Of a stretch of 64,000 nucleotides of DNA, positions 57,087 to 64,000 are shown piece by piece. Numbering within the stretch: position 1 is the stretch's first letter; every line of letters begins with the position of its first letter. The stretch comes from Rhodobacteraceae bacterium F11138 (GTDB lineage Bacteria > Pseudomonadota > Alphaproteobacteria > Rhodobacterales > Rhodobacteraceae). The stretch covers positions 296,465 to 360,464 of the forward strand of contig JAEKDP010000003.1 in assembly GCA_016521575.1 (NCBI GenBank), read 5' to 3'. The translations under genes were made by a program, and so were the position numbers. The notes beneath the pieces were generated by a model that searched no databases, was not told the DNA's origin, and saw only the letters and a list, made by a program, of their open reading frames with translations.

Positions 57087-57659
57087 TCAGCGGTTGGCCC
57101 CCGGCACCCACAGCACATCGTCCTTGCCGCCGTTGTTGGCGACCCGCGCGGCGACAAAGAACCAGTCGCTGAGCCGGTTCAGGTATTTCACTGCCGCCGG
57201 GTTGACGGATTCGTCGACGGCCAGCTCGACCGCCCGCCGTTCAGCGCGCCGCGCTATGGTCCGGCACACATGCAGATGTGCCGCCAGCGGGCTGCCCCCG
57301 GGCAGAATGAAGCTGCGCAAAGCCTGCAGGCCGCTGTTCATTGCGTCGATTTCCGTCTCAAGGCGTTCGACCTGGCCGTCGATCACGCGCAGGGGCGGAT
57401 AATCCGCCTGTGCGTCCTGTTCCATGTCCGGGCGGCACAGGTCGGCGCCCAGATCGAACAAATCGTTCTGGATCCGTGACAGCGCGGTATCCATCGTTTC
57501 ATCCGCACGCAGCCGGGCAACGCCCAGGGCGCTGTTCAATTCGTCCGTGGTGCCATAGGCCGCCACCCGGGCCGAATGTTTGGCGACGCGTTCGCCATTT
57601 CCCAGCGCGGTGTCGCCCTTGTCGCCGGTGCGGGTGTAGATCTTGTTCAAGACAACCAT
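57087..57659 (-). CDS. Cob(I)alamin adenosyltransferase (PduO type)
   Basis: A 190-residue ATP:cob(I)alamin adenosyltransferase with KIYTRTGDKGDTALGNGERV (ATP-binding), DELNSALG and FILPGGSPLAAHLHVCRTIARRAER. It makes coenzyme B12, which the ethylmalonyl-CoA and methylmalonyl-CoA mutases need, tying it to mcd, mch and mcl2. It is preceded by a small HIG1-type membrane protein gene, 2 nt away. Confidence 0.93.
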   Translation of the reverse strand: MVVLNKIYTRTGDKGDTALGNGERVAKHSARVAAYGTTDELNSALGVARLRADETMDTALSRIQNDLFDLGADLCRPDMEQDAQADYPPLRVIDGQVERLETEIDAMNSGLQALRSFILPGGSPLAAHLHVCRTIARRAERRAVELAVDESVNPAAVKYLNRLSDWFFVAARVANNGGKDDVLWVPGANR

Positions 57660-57661
57660 GT

Positions 57662-57868
57662 TTATTGTCCTCCGCTGTTGCGCAGCCAGACGTAGATCAC
57701 GATCAGCACCACGGCAATGAACTGGGCCAGGATTCGCAGGCGCATCATCTTGTTGCCGTATTTGCGGTTGAACGCGCCGCCCTTGCCGAACCCTCCAATC
57801 CCGATAACCAGGACCACCACGACGGCGGCCATCGCCAGAATGATCAGCAGAAATATCGGGTCGCCCAT
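57662..57868 (-). CDS. Twin-transmembrane HIG1-type small protein
   Basis: A 68-residue protein with two transmembrane helices separated by the basic loop NRKYGNKMMRLRILAQ, typical of bacterial HIG1_N proteins. In mitochondria such proteins bind cytochrome oxidase; bacterial members are less known. Operon with the adenosyltransferase. Confidence 0.8.
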   Translation of the reverse strand: MGDPIFLLIILAMAAVVVVLVIGIGGFGKGGAFNRKYGNKMMRLRILAQFIAVVLIVIYVWLRNSGGQ

Positions 57869-57937
57869 GTCGGATGTCCTTTGGCAGTGCGTTTGTCGTG
57901 GTCTAGCGGTGCAAAGGGCAAAAGCGAACCGGTTTTT

Positions 57938-58765
57938 TCAGAGGCGCGACACTATGCGGTCGCTCATCCGGCTGGACAGCACCCGGCGCAGGTATCCGCC
58001 GATATATGTCGCGGTCGTCACATAGTAGCGCGGGGCAGGGGTTGGCGTGTCCAGCGCGCGAATCAGTTTGCCGGTCACCGCGCGCGCCGGCAATTCAAAG
58101 CGATCCGGGCCGGTGCCCTTGTACATGCGTGGCAACAGATAGTTTTCGTAATCTGCGCGGCGCGGCGAGGCCTGCCAGTCGATGTATTTCTCGAAGTAAG
58201 GAATGCCTTTTTCACGAAAAAGGGTGGTAATCGGTCCCGGTTCGATCAGCACCACCTGTATGCCTGTGCCGCGCAGTTCCAGACGCATGGTGTCGCTCAG
58301 GCCTTCCAGTGCGAATTTCGTCGCTGCGTAGGCCCCGCGCCAGGGAATGGCCACCAGCCCCAGCCCCGAAGAGCATTGCACGATATGGCCGTGCCCCTGT
58401 GCGCGCATCACCGGGATCACATGTCGGGTCAAGTCATGCCAGCCGAACAGGTTGGCTTCGAAAATCGCCCGCAATCCGTCGGTCGGCAGGTCCTCGACCA
58501 GCCCGGCCAGCTGATGCGCGCCATTGTTGAACAGCGCGTTCAGGGTGCCGCCGGTTGCCTTCAACACCTGTGACAGGCCGGTCCGGATGCTGGCGGGATC
58601 GCAATAGTCGATGCGCGGGCTGTCAAACCCCTGTTCGATCAGCCGATCACAATCGGCCTGCTGCCGACAGGCGGCAAAGACCCGCCAGCCGCGCGCGCGC
58701 ACATGCTGTGCCGCGTCCAGCCCGATGCCCGACGAACAGCCGGTGATCAATATTGATTTCTGCAT
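57938..58765 (-). CDS. Short-chain dehydrogenase/reductase
   Basis: A 275-residue classical SDR: TGCSSGIG (nucleotide loop), NNGA, and catalytic Ser, Tyr and Lys in CSSGLGLV and YAATKFALEG. The C-terminal extension after PGPITT is longer than in FabG. The substrate (lipid or retinol-like) is not known. A short gap separates it from the HIG1 gene. Confidence 0.86.
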   Translation of the reverse strand: MQKSILITGCSSGIGLDAAQHVRARGWRVFAACRQQADCDRLIEQGFDSPRIDYCDPASIRTGLSQVLKATGGTLNALFNNGAHQLAGLVEDLPTDGLRAIFEANLFGWHDLTRHVIPVMRAQGHGHIVQCSSGLGLVAIPWRGAYAATKFALEGLSDTMRLELRGTGIQVVLIEPGPITTLFREKGIPYFEKYIDWQASPRRADYENYLLPRMYKGTGPDRFELPARAVTGKLIRALDTPTPAPRYYVTTATYIGGYLRRVLSSRMSDRIVSRL

Positions 58766-58840
58766 GTGTCACCGCGCCTGTCGTTGCAGTCGGCCCAGCT
58801 TTGCGCGCTGCGGCGGGCATGTGCAAGGGGTGGCGCGCTG

Positions 58841-59500
58841 TCAGCGCCGGGCCTTGCCGACCAACGAGGCCGAAACCCAACCTAGCTGGCCGTTCGGCAT
58901 GGTGCGCAGGCGCAACCATCCGGTGCCGCTGTCGCCCAGCACCTCGACCTGTTGGCCGATGCTCAGCCGGGTCAGAACGGGATAGATCGTGCCCGGCCCA
59001 TCGCGCATGTTGACGCGCGTGCCCGATATTTCGCGCAAATCTTTCGGGGTCTGCTCGAGGACGGCAACGGGGACGGCAACGGGCTGTGGGGCCGGTTGTT
59101 CCGGTTCGACCGCAGCTGTCGTGCTCAGCCCGGCGGCGCCCAGTTGCAGCGAGGCCATGGTCAGCCCGTCGGTCGGGTTGCTGTCGGGCAGCAGGGTCAG
59201 GCCCTGGCTCAGGCTGCTGCGCACCCGGTTCAGGTTTTCGCGGGATCTTGTGGCGTCGACAGCAACGGCCGGGACCGTCGCGGCGACAAGTGTCGCTGGC
59301 TGGGTCCGGGCGGTGCGGGTGCTTTTTGCCGTCTTGGCAGAAGCCGACGCCGCAGGGCGTGCCTGCGCCGTGCGCGCTGCCGCTGCGGGCTGTGGTTTGG
59401 ATGCGACGACCGGGGGCTCTGGCGGCTGAAAGTCAGCGCCACCGCTCAATTCGTAAAAGACCAGACCCAGAATCGCGAAAGCAGAAAGAACAAAGCGCAT
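58841..59500 (-). CDS. SH3-domain envelope protein
   Basis: A 219-residue protein with an N-terminal signal-anchor (MRFVLSAFAILGLVFYELSG), an Ala/Thr-rich linker and a C-terminal bacterial SH3 domain (RVNMRDGPGTIYPVLTRL, then GWLRLRTMPNGQLGWVSASLV). The start at 59500 is chosen for the signal anchor. Bacterial SH3 domains often bind peptidoglycan; the role is not known. Divergent from parC. Confidence 0.84.
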   Translation of the reverse strand: MRFVLSAFAILGLVFYELSGGADFQPPEPPVVASKPQPAAAARTAQARPAASASAKTAKSTRTARTQPATLVAATVPAVAVDATRSRENLNRVRSSLSQGLTLLPDSNPTDGLTMASLQLGAAGLSTTAAVEPEQPAPQPVAVPVAVLEQTPKDLREISGTRVNMRDGPGTIYPVLTRLSIGQQVEVLGDSGTGWLRLRTMPNGQLGWVSASLVGKARR

Positions 59501-59700
59501 GGTCGCGCCCCCCAATAATCACTCGAACCAAAAACAGACCGGCCCACCATGGCCGCAGTTCGTTAATTCTAGCCGAATTGATGAGTCCAAACAAACGGGG
59601 AAAGTTCGGAACCTTGCCTCACAGGGTGGGGATGCGAAAGCGGTGGAAAATGACAAGCCCGTGCTTTACCCGGCCGGTTCTGGGGCGTATCACAGCATCT

Positions 59701-62049
<2,349 letters not shown>

Positions 62050-62130
62050 GCGGTCGTCCGCCCGATCCGGTTTGCACCCGTTGTCCTGCTGGTCTATCTG
62101 GGAACGAAACGAGGCTTTCGAGAGAAAACA

Positions 62131-62712
62131 ATGATCCGCATTCTGACGTTGCTGGCCGGGCTGGCCCTGGTGGCCGCCTGCAATACCGGACCGCAAGACC
62201 GGACACCGGACTCGCTGGGCGAATTCAAGCTGGGCCACAATATCGTTGTCGCCGACAAGATGCGTCAGGGCCCGATTTCGCGGGACGCCACCGCCGAGGA
62301 GTGGGAAACCAACATCCGCGATGCCGTACAGGCGCGGTTTGGCGGCTTTGATGGCGACCAGCTCTATCATTTCGGGATCAGCGTCGAGGGTTACATGCTG
62401 GCCCCCGAAGGATTCATCTACAACCCGCGCTCAATGCTGGTGATCAACGTGACCGTGTGGGACGATGCCGCCAATCGCAAGCTGAACGACGAGGTTCATC
62501 AGATCACCGTGGTCGAGGATTCCACGGCCGCGACGTTCTTCAAGGGGTCCGGGCGCGAACGCACGAAGCAGGAACAGATGGACGGGCTGACGGCCAATGC
62601 GCTGGATCAACTGGGCGACTGGCTGGTCGAGATGAACGAAACCGAGGGATGGTTCGCGGCCAAACCGGATCTGGCGGGCGACGAAACAGAGAATTCTTCA
62701 ACCGCCGAGTAG
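62131..62712 (+). CDS. Hypothetical lipoprotein
   Basis: A 193-residue protein whose signal peptide MIRILTLLAGLALVAAC ends in a lipobox Cys, followed by a mature domain with LGHNIVVADKMRQGPISRDAT and INVTVWDDAANRKLN. No family is recognised with confidence. It lies between parC and tuf; close relatives have a lipoprotein here by memory. Confidence 0.72.
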   Translation: MIRILTLLAGLALVAACNTGPQDRTPDSLGEFKLGHNIVVADKMRQGPISRDATAEEWETNIRDAVQARFGGFDGDQLYHFGISVEGYMLAPEGFIYNPRSMLVINVTVWDDAANRKLNDEVHQITVVEDSTAATFFKGSGRERTKQEQMDGLTANALDQLGDWLVEMNETEGWFAAKPDLAGDETENSSTAE

Positions 62713-62734
62713 GGTTCGCGGGCACAAGTCGGGC

Positions 62735-62763
62735 TTGATTTTTCGGATCGAACCTCATATGTG
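62735..62763 (+). promoter_or_regulatory. Possible tuf promoter
   Basis: TTGATT (62735-62740), 17 nt, then TATGTG (62758-62763), about 60 bp before the tuf ATG. The -10 is poor, so this is tentative. Confidence 0.35.
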
Positions 62764-62823
62764 GCGCGCGCAATCGACGTAAAAACGGGTCTTTCGGACC
62801 CCATATTGAAAAGGCGCCCGAGA

Positions 62824-63999
<1,176 letters not shown>

Positions 64000-64000
64000 G

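Overview
The window is chromosomal DNA of an alphaproteobacterium, almost certainly a Rhodobacteraceae (Roseobacter-group) member. Coding density and GC content are high. Gene order follows what is familiar from Rhodobacter and Ruegeria: argH-lipoprotein-lysA-TIGR02302, sucCD-sucAB-lpd beside mdh and mcl2/mch, pckA divergent from chvIG-hprK-rapZ-EIIA-HPr, etfAB, and parC-lipoprotein-tuf. I see no rRNA, tRNA, insertion sequence, integrase, phage gene or CRISPR array.

Layout. 0-5.7 kb: the 3' end of ETF-ubiquinone oxidoreductase, a TPR protein, ispE, a polyprenyl diphosphate synthase, a methyltransferase and small conserved proteins. 5.8-7.8 kb: phbB and phaA (acetoacetyl-CoA/PHB). 8-11.8 kb: a degenerate EAL protein, tag, a sterol-desaturase-family protein and a TlpA-like thioredoxin. 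11.8-20.8 kb: argH, an LptM-like lipoprotein, lysA, a large Gln/Gly-rich membrane protein, ftsEX and a PlsC-type acyltransferase. 20.9-32.1 kb (minus strand): mdh and the sucC-X-sucD-DUF805-sucA-sucB-Y-MAPEG-lpdA operon, where X and Y are two low-GC cargo genes sitting exactly at stop/start junctions. 33-35.7 kb: mcl2-NnrU-DUF1737-mch of the ethylmalonyl-CoA pathway. 36-43 kb: a signalling and amide-use island with an NCS1-type permease fused to a histidine kinase, a receiver-kinase hybrid, an OmpR-type regulator, formamidase, an AmiS/UreI channel and an FmdB zinc ribbon. 43-45 kb: mcd (methylsuccinyl-CoA dehydrogenase). 45-55 kb: a TSUP permease, pckA, chvIG, a PTS-like relay, a lysolipid acyltransferase and 3-hydroxybutyryl-CoA dehydrogenase. 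55-64 kb: etfAB, cobalamin adenosyltransferase, an SDR, an SH3 protein, parC, a lipoprotein and tuf.

How it fits together. Many genes serve carbon entry at the acetyl-CoA level. phaA and phbB make 3-hydroxybutyryl-CoA. Mcd, Mch and Mcl2 are ethylmalonyl-CoA pathway steps. ETF and ETF-QO take electrons from acyl-CoA dehydrogenases such as Mcd. The adenosyltransferase supplies the coenzyme B12 that the pathway's mutases need. The suc genes, mdh and pckA carry the products into the TCA cycle and gluconeogenesis. ChvGI and the HPr/EIIA relay are candidate regulators of this metabolism.

The most unusual locus is 36.0-43.1 kb. It looks like a self-contained amide or nitrogen scavenging system whose sensor is itself a transporter. 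A TTACAAA direct repeat with a 10-bp period lies upstream of formamidase and is a candidate operator for the adjacent OmpR-type regulator. All functional statements are read from protein motifs and gene context; nothing was searched or computed.
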